The notes: generated by a model not told the origin, from the letters alone. DNA of 64,000 bases from Sphingomonas hankookensis (GCF_028551275.1 NZ_CP117025.1:2906001-2970000), one strand, 5' to 3'. Numbered from the stretch's first letter, positions 1 to 9,195 are shown. Numbers and translations are program-made.

Positions 1-1
1 C

Positions 2-52
2 GCGGCGGCGGCGGCGACCGCGTTGTGGATGGCTGCGGCCGGCGACTGGTAG
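2..52 (+). CDS. rsmE: 3' end of probable 16S rRNA m3U1498 methyltransferase RsmE (partial)
   Basis: Only the last 16 codons are present, ending in TAG at 50-52. The frame gives an alanine-rich run and then ALWMAAAGDW. As I recall, sphingomonad RsmE proteins end in a similar Ala-rich helix followed by a GDW-type tail, and rsmE commonly lies directly upstream of the plant-type glutamate-cysteine ligase in alphaproteobacteria, as here. RsmE would methylate U1498 of 16S rRNA. With so few residues the call rests mainly on gene order. Any other protein with an Ala-rich C terminus is possible. Confidence 0.4.
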   Translation, partial: AAAAATALWMAAAGDW

Positions 53-119
53 CCGGGCTTTGCCTGTATCAATGACAGCCCCCTAGCGCGGCCCGTCCGT
101 GCGGCGTATGGGCGCGATC

Positions 120-1493
120 ATGAGCACGAAGACCGTTTCGGACAGCAACGCAGCGGTCATCGAGGACCGCTCGCAACTGATCGCCTATTTCGCCGGGGGC
201 GAGAAGCCCGCCGAACGCTGGCGCATCGGCACCGAACATGAGAAGTTCGTCTATCGCACCAGCGACCATGCCGCCCCGTCCTATGACGAACCCGGCGGCA
301 TCCGCGACCTGCTCGCCGGCCTCGAACGCTTCGGCTGGCGCCCGGTCGAAGAGGGCGGCAAGGTCATCGCGCTGACCGGCAAGGACGGATCGGTCAGCCT
401 CGAACCCGCCGGTCAGTTCGAACTGTCGGGCGCGCCGCTCGAAAACCTGCACCAGACCTGCGCCGAAACCGGCCGCCATCTCGATCAGGTCAAGGCGGTC
501 GGCGACGAACTCGGCCTCGGCTTCCTCGGGCTGGGCATGTGGCCCGACAAGCGCCGCGACGAACTGCCGATCATGCCCAAGGGCCGCTACGGCATCATGC
601 TCAACCACATGCCGCGCGTCGGCAGCATGGGTCTCGACATGATGCTGCGCACCTGCACGATCCAGGTGAACCTCGACTATGCGAGCGAGGCGGACATGGT
701 GCAGAAATTCCGCGTCGGCCTCGCGCTGCAGCCGCTCGCGACCGCGCTGTTCGCCAATTCGCCCTTCACCGACGGCCTGCCCAACGGCCAGCTTTCCTAT
801 CGCTCGCACATCTGGTCCGACACCGATCCCGCGCGCACCGGCATGCTGCCCTTCGTATTCGAGGACGGCTTCGGCTACGAACGCTATGCCGACTACGCCC
901 TCGATGTCCCGATGTACTTCGTCTATCGCGACGGCCGCTATATCGACGCCGCCGGCCTGTCGTTCCGCGACTTCCTGAAGGGTGAGCTGTCGGTCCTGCC
1001 GGGCGAAAAGCCGACGATGGAGGATTGGGCCGACCATCTCTCCACCGCTTTCCCCGAAGTGCGCCTCAAGACCTTCCTCGAAATGCGTGGTGCCGATGGG
1101 GGGCCGTGGGGCCGCATCTGCGCCCTCCCCGCCCTGTGGGTCGGGTTACTCTACGACCAGGGCGCACTCGACGCCGCATGGGATCTGGTGAAGGGCTGGT
1201 CGATCGAGGACCGCCAGCGCCTCCGCGACACGGTCCCTGCGCTCGGCCTCGACGCCCCGCTGCCCGGCGGCGGCACCCTGCGCGATGTCGCGGGTGACGT
1301 TCTCGACATCGCCAGCCGGGGCCTCAGCGCCCGCCGCCGCCTCAGCGCCTCGGGCGACGACGAAAGCGGCTTCCTCGAACCGCTGCGCGAAGTCGTCCGT
1401 TCGGGCAAGGTCCCGGCGCAGGTCCTGCTCGACAAGTTCGCCGGCGAATGGGGTGGCGACCTGTCGAAGGTGTACGGCGAATATAGTTTCTAA
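120..1493 (+). CDS. gshA: Glutamate-cysteine ligase, plant/alphaproteobacterial type
   Basis: First step of glutathione synthesis: ATP-dependent joining of L-glutamate to L-cysteine in the cytoplasm. The protein is about 457 residues, the usual size of this type (glutamate-cysteine ligase 2/plant family) and unlike the gamma-proteobacterial form. Family signatures seen are the early RIGTEHEKF stretch, the SLEPAGQFELSG stretch (substrate-binding core), NHMPRVGSMGLDMM and the TCTIQVNLDY strand. The start used is the ATG at 120 (MSTKTVSD); an in-frame ATG at 99 would add seven residues with no better ribosome site. It follows the rsmE tail and is followed by a palindromic repeat rather than a clear terminator. 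Identification is firm. Confidence 0.93.
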   Translation: MSTKTVSDSNAAVIEDRSQLIAYFAGGEKPAERWRIGTEHEKFVYRTSDHAAPSYDEPGGIRDLLAGLERFGWRPVEEGGKVIALTGKDGSVSLEPAGQFELSGAPLENLHQTCAETGRHLDQVKAVGDELGLGFLGLGMWPDKRRDELPIMPKGRYGIMLNHMPRVGSMGLDMMLRTCTIQVNLDYASEADMVQKFRVGLALQPLATALFANSPFTDGLPNGQLSYRSHIWSDTDPARTGMLPFVFEDGFGYERYADYALDVPMYFVYRDGRYIDAAGLSFRDFLKGELSVLPGEKPTMEDWADHLSTAFPEVRLKTFLEMRGADGGPWGRICALPALWVGLLYDQGALDAAWDLVKGWSIEDRQRLRDTVPALGLDAPLPGGGTLRDVAGDVLDIASRGLSARRRLSASGDDESGFLEPLREVVRSGKVPAQVLLDKFAGEWGGDLSKVYGEYSF

Positions 1494-1498
1494 GCAGA

Positions 1499-1632
1499 TC
1501 CTCCCCGCTTCGCGGGGAGGGGGGACCGTCCGCGCAGCGGATGGTGGATGGGCGACGCCGCAAACGCTCCGCCCGTGGCTAAGTCCCTCGACCATGCTGC
1601 GCATGGTCCCCCTCCCCGCGGGGCGGGGAGGA
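1499..1632. repeat. Inverted pair of cctccccgc/gcggggagg palindromic repeats (family B)
   Basis: Two copies of a palindromic unit face each other. Each has a CTCCCCGC...GCGGGGAG hairpin next to an arm in the style of ACCATGCGCAGCATGGT. The same unit is present at 7045-7182. The C-terminal codons and stop of the minus-strand methyltransferase lie inside the right half, so the element has either supplied or replaced the gene end. It is a REP/BIME-like intergenic repeat with no coding role visible. Confidence 0.8.
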
Positions 1633-2898
1633 GCTGAACAGCCGTGTCACCAACCCCCGCCGAACCATCCAGTCGCTATACGCCCGGTACACCGGGTCAG
1701 CGCCCAGATGCCATTCCTCGGTCTTCGCCCGCCAGTAATAGACCCCGCTGACGACGGCCAGGATCGCGGTACTCCGCGCCGCCGATGTCCAGCTGTCCGC
1801 GGTGGTCAGCACCGGAATCGTCGAAATCCACCAGAACAGGTTCTTCGACAGATAGGCCGGGTGCCGGCTGAACGCATAGGGTCCATGCGTCAGGATGCCG
1901 CGATGCGTCAGGTTCGAAAACCGCAACCCGAACGCCATCGTCGCCCACGCATAGATCGCGGTCAGCCCTACCAGCACCGCGCCCACGATCCACAACAGCA
2001 CCGGATAATCGGCCAGCCAATAGGTCCAGTCCGCCGTTCCCGGATGGTAATCCAGCGGTCCGCCATTGGCCATCAGGATGAACGGCGGATAGCAGATCAG
2101 CGCCGCCGACCACCCCGCCGCATAGGGCGTAGCGCTGCGGATATGCGTATCGAGCGGCCGCATCGCAAGGATATAGCCCGCCGTCGCGAACGCCACGTCG
2201 ATCACGAACATGAAGGTGATGAGCCAATTGGCCAAAGGCACCGGCCCGGTCAGCACGGCGGAGCGCTGCGTGCGGATGAACTCGCCGAACCCCGGCGGCA
2301 CGATGGCGAGCATGAAGGCGAGGAAGAACGCCTTCACCGCCCAGCCGCGCAGATGGTTCCAGATCGCTTGCGCGTCGATCGGCTCGTCAAGATGCATCGC
2401 CCACGCGCCCAGCGCCCAGCAACCGTCCTTCGGCTCGACCAGCCGCCGGTCGATCCACAGCATGTACGGGATCGACAGCACGAACAGCGGCACCGCCGCC
2501 GCCCCGAACACCCACATCGAAAAGGCGAACCCGCCCTCCCAATAGAACCGCCCGGTGGCATAGATCCCCGCGATTCCGGCCCAGGTGATCCATAGGCCCG
2601 CCAGCTTGGTCAGGCTGATCTCGACCGTTTCGCGCCACGGCCGCACGTTGTTCCAGTCGATCCCTGTCGACGGGTTGCGATGCACCTTGTCGACCAGCAG
2701 CGACCAGAGCACCATCGGCAGCGCACAGGCGGCGACGTTGGTCAGCGCCGCATAGGGCCCGTCCATCCCGTAATGCCACGCGACCGCGACCCAGGCGAAC
2801 AATCCGGCCAGCCCGGCCAACCCCACGCCCGACGATACCGCGGATGCCGGACGCCGGTCGGGTTCGGCTTGCAAGGGCAAGGAGTTGGGCTGATACAT
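1579..2898 (-). CDS. Membrane-bound isoprenylcysteine/phospholipid methyltransferase-like protein
   Basis: A 439-residue protein with about ten hydrophobic segments. Near the C terminus is GILTHGPYAFSRHPAYLSKN, the SAM-binding signature of the ICMT/PEMT membrane methyltransferase superfamily (GPY..SRHP.Y), followed by a YWRAKTEEWHL..DPVYRAY stretch like the conserved E-x-x-L..Y of those enzymes. The catalytic domain is only the last third or so; the N-terminal two thirds is a longer membrane domain than in classical ICMT. The substrate cannot be read from sequence. The last 18 or so residues (SSSPPRGEGDHAQH) are encoded by an intergenic palindromic repeat, so the natural end may have been altered. 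It is divergent from the M61 protease gene with about 70 bp between starts. Confidence 0.75.
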   Translation of the reverse strand: MYQPNSLPLQAEPDRRPASAVSSGVGLAGLAGLFAWVAVAWHYGMDGPYAALTNVAACALPMVLWSLLVDKVHRNPSTGIDWNNVRPWRETVEISLTKLAGLWITWAGIAGIYATGRFYWEGGFAFSMWVFGAAAVPLFVLSIPYMLWIDRRLVEPKDGCWALGAWAMHLDEPIDAQAIWNHLRGWAVKAFFLAFMLAIVPPGFGEFIRTQRSAVLTGPVPLANWLITFMFVIDVAFATAGYILAMRPLDTHIRSATPYAAGWSAALICYPPFILMANGGPLDYHPGTADWTYWLADYPVLLWIVGAVLVGLTAIYAWATMAFGLRFSNLTHRGILTHGPYAFSRHPAYLSKNLFWWISTIPVLTTADSWTSAARSTAILAVVSGVYYWRAKTEEWHLGADPVYRAYSDWMVRRGLVTRLFSSSPPRGEGDHAQHGRGT

Positions 2899-2969
2899 GC
2901 GCTATCCGCTACACCCGCGATGGTAAGCATCCGGTGAAGCATATCCTTTTCAAAAGGAAGTCCCTGCCC

Positions 2970-4892
2970 TTGCGTATCGCCTTTGCCGCCCTGTTGCTGA
3001 CCACCACCGTCCTTCCCGCCGCCGCGCAGCAGATCAACCCGCCCGGCAACACCCTGCCCCAGCCGACGCCGATCGTGGATACCGTGCCCGTAGCGCGCGA
3101 AGTGGACTATCCCGGCACCATCAAGCTCGACGTCGATGCGACCGACACCGTGCAGGGCATCTTCCGCGTGAAGGAAACCATTCCGGTCGCGCGCAGCGGG
3201 CACATGGTGCTGCTGATGCCGAAATGGCTGCCCGGCAAGCACGGCCCGCGCGGCGAGATCGAGAAGCTGGCCGGCCTGGTCGTACGCGCCAACGGGCGCG
3301 AGCTGCCTTGGACCCGCGACGTGCTCGACATGTTCGCCTTCCATATCGACGTGCCGGCGGGTGCGAAGAATCTCGACGTACAGTTCCAGTTCCTGACCGC
3401 GCAGCAGGGCGATCAGGGCCGCATCGTCGTGACTCCGGAAATGCTGAACCTCCAGTTCGAATCGGTCAGCCTCTATCCGGCGGGCTATTTCACCCGCCGT
3501 ATCCCGATCGAGGCGACGGTGCGCTACCCCGCCGGCTGGACCGCCGCATCGGGCCTGCCGTCGAAGGTGCAGAACGGCGTCTATCGCTACGACCGCACCA
3601 GCTACGAAACGCTGATCGATTCGCCGGTGTTCGCCGGCAAATATTTCAAGCGCTTCCCGCTGACCGACCGCGTCGGGCTGAACGTCGTCGCCGACAAGCC
3701 GTCGGAACTGGCCGCTACGCCCGAGCAGATCGCGGCACATACCCGGCTGGTCGAACAGGCGGTGAAGCTGTTCGGCGCGCAGCATTACGACAAGTACGAA
3801 TTCCTGCTGTCGATCACCGACAAGATGGGGTCGATCGGCCTCGAACATCACCGCTCTTCGGAGAATGGCGTCGATCCGGGCTATTTCACCGACTGGAATG
3901 CGGGCCCTGGCGAACGCAACCTGCTGCCGCACGAATTCACCCATAGCTGGGACGGCAAGTTCCGCCGCGGGGCGGACCTGTTCACCCCCGATTTCCGCAC
4001 ACCGATGCGCAACTCGATGCTGTGGGTCTATGAAGGGCAGACGCAATTCTGGGGCTATGTGCTGCAGGCACGCTCGGGCCTGGTGTCGAAGCAGGATACG
4101 CTCGACGCCTATGCCGACATCGCCGCGGCGCTGGACGCGCGCGAGGGGCGTCAGTGGCGTCCGCTGATCGACACCACCAACGATCCGGTCATCACCGCCC
4201 GTCGTCCCAAGGGCTGGGTCAGCTGGCAGCGGTCGGAGGATTATTACAACGAAGGCCTGCTGGTGTGGATGGAGGTCGATTCGATCCTGCGCAAGCAGTC
4301 GGGCGGCACCAAGTCGATGGACGATTTCGCCCGCGCCTTCTTCGGCGTGCGCGACGGCGACTGGGGAGTGCTGCCCTATACCCAGGCCGATATCGTCAAG
4401 ACGCTGAACGCCATCCAGCCCTATGACTGGGCCGGCTTCCTCGACAAGCGCCTGAACGCCCGCACCGACCGCGCGCCGATCGACGGCTTTGCCGCCAATG
4501 GCTACCGGATCGTCTATACCGACACGCCAACGCCGTATCTGAAGGGGCGCGAAAAGAGCGCCGGCGGCGTGTCCGTCCCCTATTCGCTCGGCCTGACCGT
4601 GAACAAGGACGGCAAGGTCGGCTCGGTGATCTGGGGCAGCCCGGCGTTCAAGGCCGGGTTCGAAACCGGCACGACCATCGTCGCGGTGAACGGCACCGCC
4701 TATACCCCCGACCGGCTGCGCGACGCGGTTGGCGCGGCGAAGGGCACCAAGGACCCGATCCGCCTGACCGTCCGCATGGACGAGAGCGTGCGCGAGGTCG
4801 CCATCCCCTATTTCGACGGCCATCGCTATCCGCGCCTCGAAAAGGTCGGCGACGGCGACAGCGGCCTCGACCGCCTGCTGACCGCCAGATAA
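2970..4892 (+). CDS. M61 family (glycyl) aminopeptidase with PDZ domain, exported
   Basis: A zinc metallopeptidase of family M61. The gluzincin motif HEFTH sits at 3930-3944 in LLPHEFTHSWDGK, with the downstream WVYEGQTQFWG helix supplying the third ligand Glu, as in the family. An N-terminal beta-rich M61 domain precedes the catalytic domain. A C-terminal PDZ-like segment contains SVIWGSPAFKAGFETG and IVAVNGTAY. The N terminus is a signal peptide ending TTVLPAAAQQ. I chose the TTG at 2970 because AAAAGGAAG lies 10 bases before it. A GTG at 2934 would add 12 residues (MKHILFKRKS...), but those codons (CTT, AAA, AGG) look like leader rather than gene. It is a predicted periplasmic peptidase with unknown natural substrate. 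Confidence 0.85.
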   Translation: MRIAFAALLLTTTVLPAAAQQINPPGNTLPQPTPIVDTVPVAREVDYPGTIKLDVDATDTVQGIFRVKETIPVARSGHMVLLMPKWLPGKHGPRGEIEKLAGLVVRANGRELPWTRDVLDMFAFHIDVPAGAKNLDVQFQFLTAQQGDQGRIVVTPEMLNLQFESVSLYPAGYFTRRIPIEATVRYPAGWTAASGLPSKVQNGVYRYDRTSYETLIDSPVFAGKYFKRFPLTDRVGLNVVADKPSELAATPEQIAAHTRLVEQAVKLFGAQHYDKYEFLLSITDKMGSIGLEHHRSSENGVDPGYFTDWNAGPGERNLLPHEFTHSWDGKFRRGADLFTPDFRTPMRNSMLWVYEGQTQFWGYVLQARSGLVSKQDTLDAYADIAAALDAREGRQWRPLIDTTNDPVITARRPKGWVSWQRSEDYYNEGLLVWMEVDSILRKQSGGTKSMDDFARAFFGVRDGDWGVLPYTQADIVKTLNAIQPYDWAGFLDKRLNARTDRAPIDGFAANGYRIVYTDTPTPYLKGREKSAGGVSVPYSLGLTVNKDGKVGSVIWGSPAFKAGFETGTTIVAVNGTAYTPDRLRDAVGAAKGTKDPIRLTVRMDESVREVAIPYFDGHRYPRLEKVGDGDSGLDRLLTAR

Positions 4893-5034
4893 GCCGCACG
4901 CGCCATCCGGTCCCACATCGGGACCGGATGGACGCGTCCGCAACGATTCCAAGGAAAAGCCCCTTCTCCGTTCGTAAATAACCGGTAAAGGGCGCGTCTA
5001 CCGCGCATACGCGTGAGACGAGGGAGTATTATCA

Positions 5035-5610
5035 ATGCGCATCGACATGGTGCCGGTCGGCGACAACCCGCCCAACAGCCTGAACGTCATCATCGAAGTT
5101 CCGACCGGCGGCGAACCGGTCAAGTATGAATTCGACAAGGCTTCGGGCGCGCTCTTCGTCGATCGCATCCTGCACACGCCGATGCGCTATCCGGCGAATT
5201 ACGGCTTCGTGCCGCACACCCTGTCGCCCGATGGCGATCCGCTCGACGCGCTGGTCGTGTCGCGTTCGCCCTTCATCCCCGGCTGCGTCGTCCGCGCGCG
5301 CCCGATCGCGGTGCTGAACCTCGAGGACGAAGCCGGCGGCGACGAAAAGCTGGTCTGCGTGCCGGTCGACTCGACCTTCCCCTATTACAGCAATGTCGGC
5401 GAAAAGGCCGATCTGCCGGAGATCGTGTTCGAACAGATCGAACATTTCTTCACCCACTATAAGGACCTCGAAAAGAAGAAGTGGGTCCGTATCGGTACGT
5501 GGGGCGGCGCCGAGGAAGCCAAGCGCATCACCCTCGAAGCGATCGAGCGTTACAACGAAGCCAAGGCGCAGGGCGAGGAACCGCACGACTACGAAGTTCC
5601 GGGTCGCTGA
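5035..5610 (+). CDS. ppa: Inorganic pyrophosphatase (soluble, family I)
   Basis: Hydrolyses pyrophosphate to two phosphates in the cytoplasm, pulling biosynthetic reactions forward. The 191-residue protein has the complete family I signature DGDPLD at residues 66-71 and the substrate-binding stretches VKYEFDKASGALFVDR and PANYGFVPHTL, all as expected. The start follows an AGGGAG-type ribosome site a few bases upstream. It stands alone as a transcription unit between the M61 protease gene and an inverted palindromic repeat at 5651-5731. The gene is intact and ordinary, and the call is firm. Confidence 0.96.
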   Translation: MRIDMVPVGDNPPNSLNVIIEVPTGGEPVKYEFDKASGALFVDRILHTPMRYPANYGFVPHTLSPDGDPLDALVVSRSPFIPGCVVRARPIAVLNLEDEAGGDEKLVCVPVDSTFPYYSNVGEKADLPEIVFEQIEHFFTHYKDLEKKKWVRIGTWGGAEEAKRITLEAIERYNEAKAQGEEPHDYEVPGR

Positions 5611-5650
5611 TTTGACCTCTGGGGGATACACTTGACGATCCCCCATTCTT

Positions 5651-5731
5651 CGTCACCCCGGGCTTGACCCGGGGTCCCGCTTATTCTCGACGGAAGGGAA
5701 AGCGGGACCCCGGATCAGGTCCGGGGTGACG
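5651..5731. repeat. Inverted pair of GTCACCCCGG..CCGGGG palindromic repeats (family A)
   Basis: Two copies of the CGTCACCCCGGRCTTGAYCC-type palindrome face each other across about 20 bases. The same family is seen at 16541, 23311, 29993, 31299, 50539 and 63250. The stop codon of the minus-strand TfoX-like gene (5715-5717) lies inside the right copy. It is typical of sphingomonad intergenic REP-like elements and could fold as a long cruciform or act as a bidirectional transcript end. Confidence 0.85.
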
Positions 5732-6089
5732 CCTGATCGCGCTGCTTGCGCTTCTTCACCGGCGCGCGCCGCCCGGCCTCGACCGCCAGCACCGCCCATT
5801 CGCGCAGCGCATCGGCATCGTCGAGCACATCGTCCGACGCACGGCGATAGTTCATCGTCGCGATGCTGCCGTCCTTGCGCGCCATCGAAAACCGCTCGGC
5901 ACCGGCCGCATCCCAGGCGGCATCGCTCTCCGCATCGGCCTTGAACCACAACGTATCGTCGCCGACGATCGCGAACACGGTCCCGTCCAGATACAGCGTC
6001 GCGCCGCCCATCATCCGCCGCCATGTCACCTGCCCGAGCGGCGCGAGCGACTCCTCGATCCACGCCAGCAATCCTTCGTCCGCGCTCAT
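5715..6089 (-). CDS. TfoX N-terminal domain protein
   Basis: A 124-residue protein matching the TfoX N-terminal domain. The family pattern is an N-terminal helix, then RRMMGGATLYLDGTVFAIVGDDTLWFKAD and later MNYRRASDDVLDDADALREWAVLAVEAGRR. The full-length relative TfoX/Sxy is a competence and CRP co-activator in gamma-proteobacteria. Single-domain versions like this one are common in alphaproteobacteria and have no established role, so no competence function is claimed. The ATG at 6089 overlaps the stop of the upstream transporter as ATGA, which implies translational coupling. The C-terminal residues run into an intergenic palindromic repeat. Confidence 0.82.
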   Translation of the reverse strand: MSADEGLLAWIEESLAPLGQVTWRRMMGGATLYLDGTVFAIVGDDTLWFKADAESDAAWDAAGAERFSMARKDGSIATMNYRRASDDVLDDADALREWAVLAVEAGRRAPVKKRKQRDQASPRT

Positions 6090-6979
6090 GCCCCCGCCTC
6101 GCTCTGCACCGCCGGCACCCGCCGCCGGACTGCAACGATGCATCCTGCCACGATCAGCAGCGCACCGACCACCGTATAGAGCGACACCGTCTCGCCGAAC
6201 GCGACCCAGCCGCTGACCGCCGCCCACAGGAACGCGCTATATTCGACCGGGGCCAGCACCTGCGCCTCCGCCCGCGCATAGGCCCAGGCCAGCGCCATCA
6301 TCGATGCGGTGCCCAGCACCACCGCGCCCAGCAGCGTCGCATATTGCGACGGCGCCGGCATCGCGCCCAGCCACGGTGCCGCCGGCAGCAGCATCAGCCC
6401 CATGACCAGGCTGGAAAACAGCGCGACCTCCAGGGGGTCCGCCGCCTGCGCCTGTCGCCGCAACAGGATCAGGCTGACGGCATAGAGGATCGACGCCGCG
6501 ACGCAGGCGAGGCTGCCGAGCACCGCCTGCGTCGACGCATCCGCCTGCACCTCGCCCGCCGCGATCACCAGCACGCCGAGCGAGGCGACCAGCGACCCGA
6601 CGATCGCGCTGCGCCGGATCGTCTCGCCGAGGAAGAACGCCGCCAGATACAGTGCGATCAGCGGCGCGAGGAAGGTGAGCGCCACCCCCTGCGCCATCGG
6701 CACGCGTGCGAGGCCCCAGAAGAACAGCACGACCGACGCCCCGCCCGCGACCCCGCGTCCGATATGCAGCTTGAGCACGGCCCATGCCGGCCAGCGCCGA
6801 CCGCCCGCGACGAACACCACGGCACAAAGCGCCGCACCGGTCAGCGACCGCCACAGCACCGCATTATAGGCGCCGCTATCGATCGACAGCCGCTTCATCA
6901 TTGCGTCCATGATCGTATAGACCATGATCCCCGCCCCGGCGACGAGGAAGGCGCGCAGGCTGGACGACGCGGCGGACAT
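6086..6979 (-). CDS. DMT superfamily (EamA) transporter
   Basis: A 297-residue inner-membrane protein with ten predicted hydrophobic helices arranged as two EamA repeats. The first runs about residues 10-140 and ends in a GETIRRSAIVGSLVASLGVLV motif; the second runs about 150-285 and ends in FGETVSLYTVVGALLIVAG. The paired G-E-x-x near the start of helix 5 and helix 10 is typical of drug/metabolite transporters. The substrate cannot be inferred. The ATG at 6979 gives the expected short N terminus. The gene overlaps the TfoX-like gene downstream by four bases. Upstream lies a palindromic repeat block. Confidence 0.88.
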   Translation of the reverse strand: MSAASSSLRAFLVAGAGIMVYTIMDAMMKRLSIDSGAYNAVLWRSLTGAALCAVVFVAGGRRWPAWAVLKLHIGRGVAGGASVVLFFWGLARVPMAQGVALTFLAPLIALYLAAFFLGETIRRSAIVGSLVASLGVLVIAAGEVQADASTQAVLGSLACVAASILYAVSLILLRRQAQAADPLEVALFSSLVMGLMLLPAAPWLGAMPAPSQYATLLGAVVLGTASMMALAWAYARAEAQVLAPVEYSAFLWAAVSGWVAFGETVSLYTVVGALLIVAGCIVAVRRRVPAVQSEAGA

Positions 6980-7044
6980 GGGGACCTTTCGGGCTGCGGA
7001 TGATGGCGTCCCTGTCGCGCGGCCCGAAGCCGGATGCAACCCGA

Positions 7045-7182
7045 TCCTCCCCGCACGCGGGGAGGGGGACCATGCGCAGCATGGTGGAGGGGGGTGTCGG
7101 CAAACGGAACCGTAGCGTTGCGCGGCGATCCCCCTCCACCATCGCCTCCGGCGACGGTTCCCCTCCCCGTGCCGGGGAGGAA
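7045..7182. repeat. Inverted pair of family B palindromic repeats
   Basis: The same cctccccgc/gcggggagg hairpin units as at 1499-1632, again as two facing copies with ACCATGCGCAGCATGGT-like and GATCCCCCTCCACCATCGCC-like inner arms. It fills the divergent gap between the DMT transporter gene and the DUF1345 gene, so their promoters would have to lie within or beside the repeat. Confidence 0.8.
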
Positions 7183-7217
7183 TTGTCGCGTCGCAGTTGG
7201 CACGATACACCACCCCC

Positions 7218-7856
7218 ATGCCCCTCCACCTCGGCCAGCGCCTCGCCCCTGCCCGTTTCGTCGCGTTCGTCGCCGTCACGCTCGCCGCGGGATGCTGGTC
7301 GGTGCCGGCACTCGGCTGGCGGATCGGCGGCCCGCTGGCGTTCGACATCGGTGCGGTCGTGTTCCTCCTGTCGTGCATCTCGCTGCTCGGCGCCTCGGCC
7401 GACCGCATGCGACAGGCCGCGGTGCGCAACGATGCCAACCGACCGCTGCTGCTCGTCCTGTCCGCCGCGATCGCGGTCGTGCTGCTGACCGCGATCGCCG
7501 CCGAACTGATGCAGCGCGGCAGCCCGTCGACCGGCGTGGTCGTGCTGGTCGTCGCAACGCTGCTGATCGCCTGGACCTTCGCCAACACGATCTACGCGCT
7601 GCACTATGCCCATCTGTTCTACACTGCCGACGACGCGGGCAAGGACAGCGGCGGGATCGACATACCCGGCACGGACGAGCCGGATTACTGGGATTTCCTC
7701 TATTTCGCCTTCACGCTGGGCATGACGTTCCAGACGTCGGACGTGTCGATCACCTCGCGCACGATGCGCCGGACCGCGACCGGGCACTGCCTGATGGCGT
7801 TCGTCTTCAACCTGGGCGTGGTGGCGTTCAGCGTGAACGTTCTCGGCGGGTCGTAA
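7218..7856 (+). CDS. DUF1345 family inner-membrane protein
   Basis: A 212-residue integral membrane protein with about five hydrophobic segments. The DUF1345 pattern is visible: NANRPLLLVLSA, then the WTFANTIYALHYAHLFY helix and the FLYFAFTLGMTFQTSDVSITS segment near the end. The family is widespread in proteobacteria and has no assigned function; the conserved TSDV stretch resembles pore-lining sequences of ion channels, but that is only a resemblance. The ATG at 7218 is chosen; a TTG at 7197 would add seven residues. A family D repeat follows the stop. Confidence 0.78.
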   Translation: MPLHLGQRLAPARFVAFVAVTLAAGCWSVPALGWRIGGPLAFDIGAVVFLLSCISLLGASADRMRQAAVRNDANRPLLLVLSAAIAVVLLTAIAAELMQRGSPSTGVVVLVVATLLIAWTFANTIYALHYAHLFYTADDAGKDSGGIDIPGTDEPDYWDFLYFAFTLGMTFQTSDVSITSRTMRRTATGHCLMAFVFNLGVVAFSVNVLGGS

Positions 7857-7884
7857 GAACTTTCCGAACCCCCACCCCGTTTAC

Positions 7885-7970
7885 TTCGAGCTTGTCGAGA
7901 AGCCCCGGCCAAAACGGGGGGGTCTCGACGGACGCTTCTCGACAGGCTCGAAGCTGCTCGAACCAAACGG
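7885..7970. repeat. TTCGAGC..GTCGAGAAGC palindromic repeat (family D)
   Basis: TTCGAGCTTGTCGAGAAGC and, after about 45 bases, GCTTCTCGACAGGCTCGAAG followed by a CTGCTCGAACCAAACGG tail. The same sequence recurs at 25777-26177 as a tandem array. It lies between the convergent DUF1345 and ispG genes. Confidence 0.8.
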
Positions 7971-7986
7971 ATTACGGCAAGCAGCG

Positions 7987-9111
7987 TTACTCCGCCGCCT
8001 GCGGCACCGCCGCGCTCGCCGCGTCGATCTCCGCCGCCTTCGCCTCGACCAGCTTGACGATATGGTCGATCATGTCGGCATCCTGCACATGATGGTCGGT
8101 GACCCCCGACAGATAGACCATGTGCTTGCCGTTGCCGCCGCCGGTGATGCCGATATCGGTCTCGCGCGCCTCGCCGGGGCCGTTGACGACGCAGCCGAGC
8201 ACCGACAGCGACATCGGCGTGCGGATATGCTGCAACCGTTCCTCCAGCGCCTGCACGGTGCGGATCACGTCGAAGCCCTGTCGCGCGCACGATGGGCACG
8301 ACACGACGCGCACCCCGCGATTGCGGATGCCCAGCGCCTTCAGGATTTCGAACCCGACGCGTACTTCCTCTTCCGGCTCGGCCGACAGCGAGACGCGGAT
8401 CGTGTCGCCGATCCCGAACCACAGCAGCGACCCGATGCCGATCGACGACTTGACCGTGCCGCCGACGAAGCCGCCCGCCTCGGTAATGCCCAGGTGCAGC
8501 GGGCAGTCGACCATCTCGGCCAGCTGCTGATACGCCGCGACCGCCAGGAACAGGTCGGATGCCTTCACCGCGACCTTGAACTCGTGGAAGTCGTGGTCCT
8601 GCAACAGCTTGATGTGGTCCATCGCCGATTCGACCAGCGCGTCGGGGCACGGCTCGCCATATTTTTCGAGCAGATGCTTTTCGAGGCTGCCGCCATTCAC
8701 GCCGATGCGGATCGCGCAGCCATTGGCCTTCGCCGCGCGGACGACTTCGGCAACGCGCTCGTTCGACCCGATATTGCCCGGATTGATCCGCAGGCACGCG
8801 GCCCCCGCATCGGCGGCTTCCAGTGCGCGCTTGTAATGGAAATGGATGTCGGCGACGATCGGCACACGCGCGGCGCGGGTGATCAGCTTGAGGGCGGCGG
8901 TGCTTTCGACGTCGGGGCACGACACGCGGATGATGTCGGCACCCGCTTCTTCGCAGCGGCGGATCTGGTCGATCGTCGCCACCGCGTCCGACGTATCGGT
9001 ATTGGTCATCGTCTGCACCGTGACCGGCGCGTCGCCACCCACGGGCACGTTGCCGACCATGATCTTGCGGCTCTGGCGGCGGTGGATATCGCGCCACGGG
9101 CGGATCGACAT
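7987..9111 (-). CDS. ispG: 4-hydroxy-3-methylbut-2-enyl diphosphate synthase IspG (GcpE)
   Basis: Penultimate step of the MEP isoprenoid pathway, converting MEcPP to HMBPP with a [4Fe-4S] cluster. The 374-residue protein has the two-domain bacterial layout. The N-terminal TIM-barrel part includes [29 protein letters not shown] and RINPGNIG. The C-terminal cluster-binding part has [14 protein letters not shown] and [21 protein letters not shown], which supply the three cluster cysteines. The ATG at 9111 ([17 protein letters not shown]) is the conserved family start. It is divergent from the acyltransferase gene. Essential in bacteria that rely on the MEP pathway. Confidence 0.96.
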   Translation of the reverse strand: MSIRPWRDIHRRQSRKIMVGNVPVGGDAPVTVQTMTNTDTSDAVATIDQIRRCEEAGADIIRVSCPDVESTAALKLITRAARVPIVADIHFHYKRALEAADAGAACLRINPGNIGSNERVAEVVRAAKANGCAIRIGVNGGSLEKHLLEKYGEPCPDALVESAMDHIKLLQDHDFHEFKVAVKASDLFLAVAAYQQLAEMVDCPLHLGITEAGGFVGGTVKSSIGIGSLLWFGIGDTIRVSLSAEPEEEVRVGFEILKALGIRNRGVRVVSCPSCARQGFDVIRTVQALEERLQHIRTPMSLSVLGCVVNGPGEARETDIGITGGGNGKHMVYLSGVTDHHVQDADMIDHIVKLVEAKAAEIDAASAAVPQAAE

Positions 9112-9195
9112 GAACAGTCTCGCTAACAATTGGGTTACTTGCGATCCGATATAGCCCCGCATTGCTTCACGCGAAAGTCGCGCCGGGAATCCATC

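Noticed and set aside
69..1037. Long antisense frame opposite gshA
   Set aside because: GC-rich coding regions give long reverse-strand frames; its composition (Ala/Arg/Asp/His-rich) is typical of such shadows.
2742..4952. 736-codon antisense frame opposite the M61 gene
   Set aside because: It runs exactly across a well-supported enzyme gene and has shadow-like composition.
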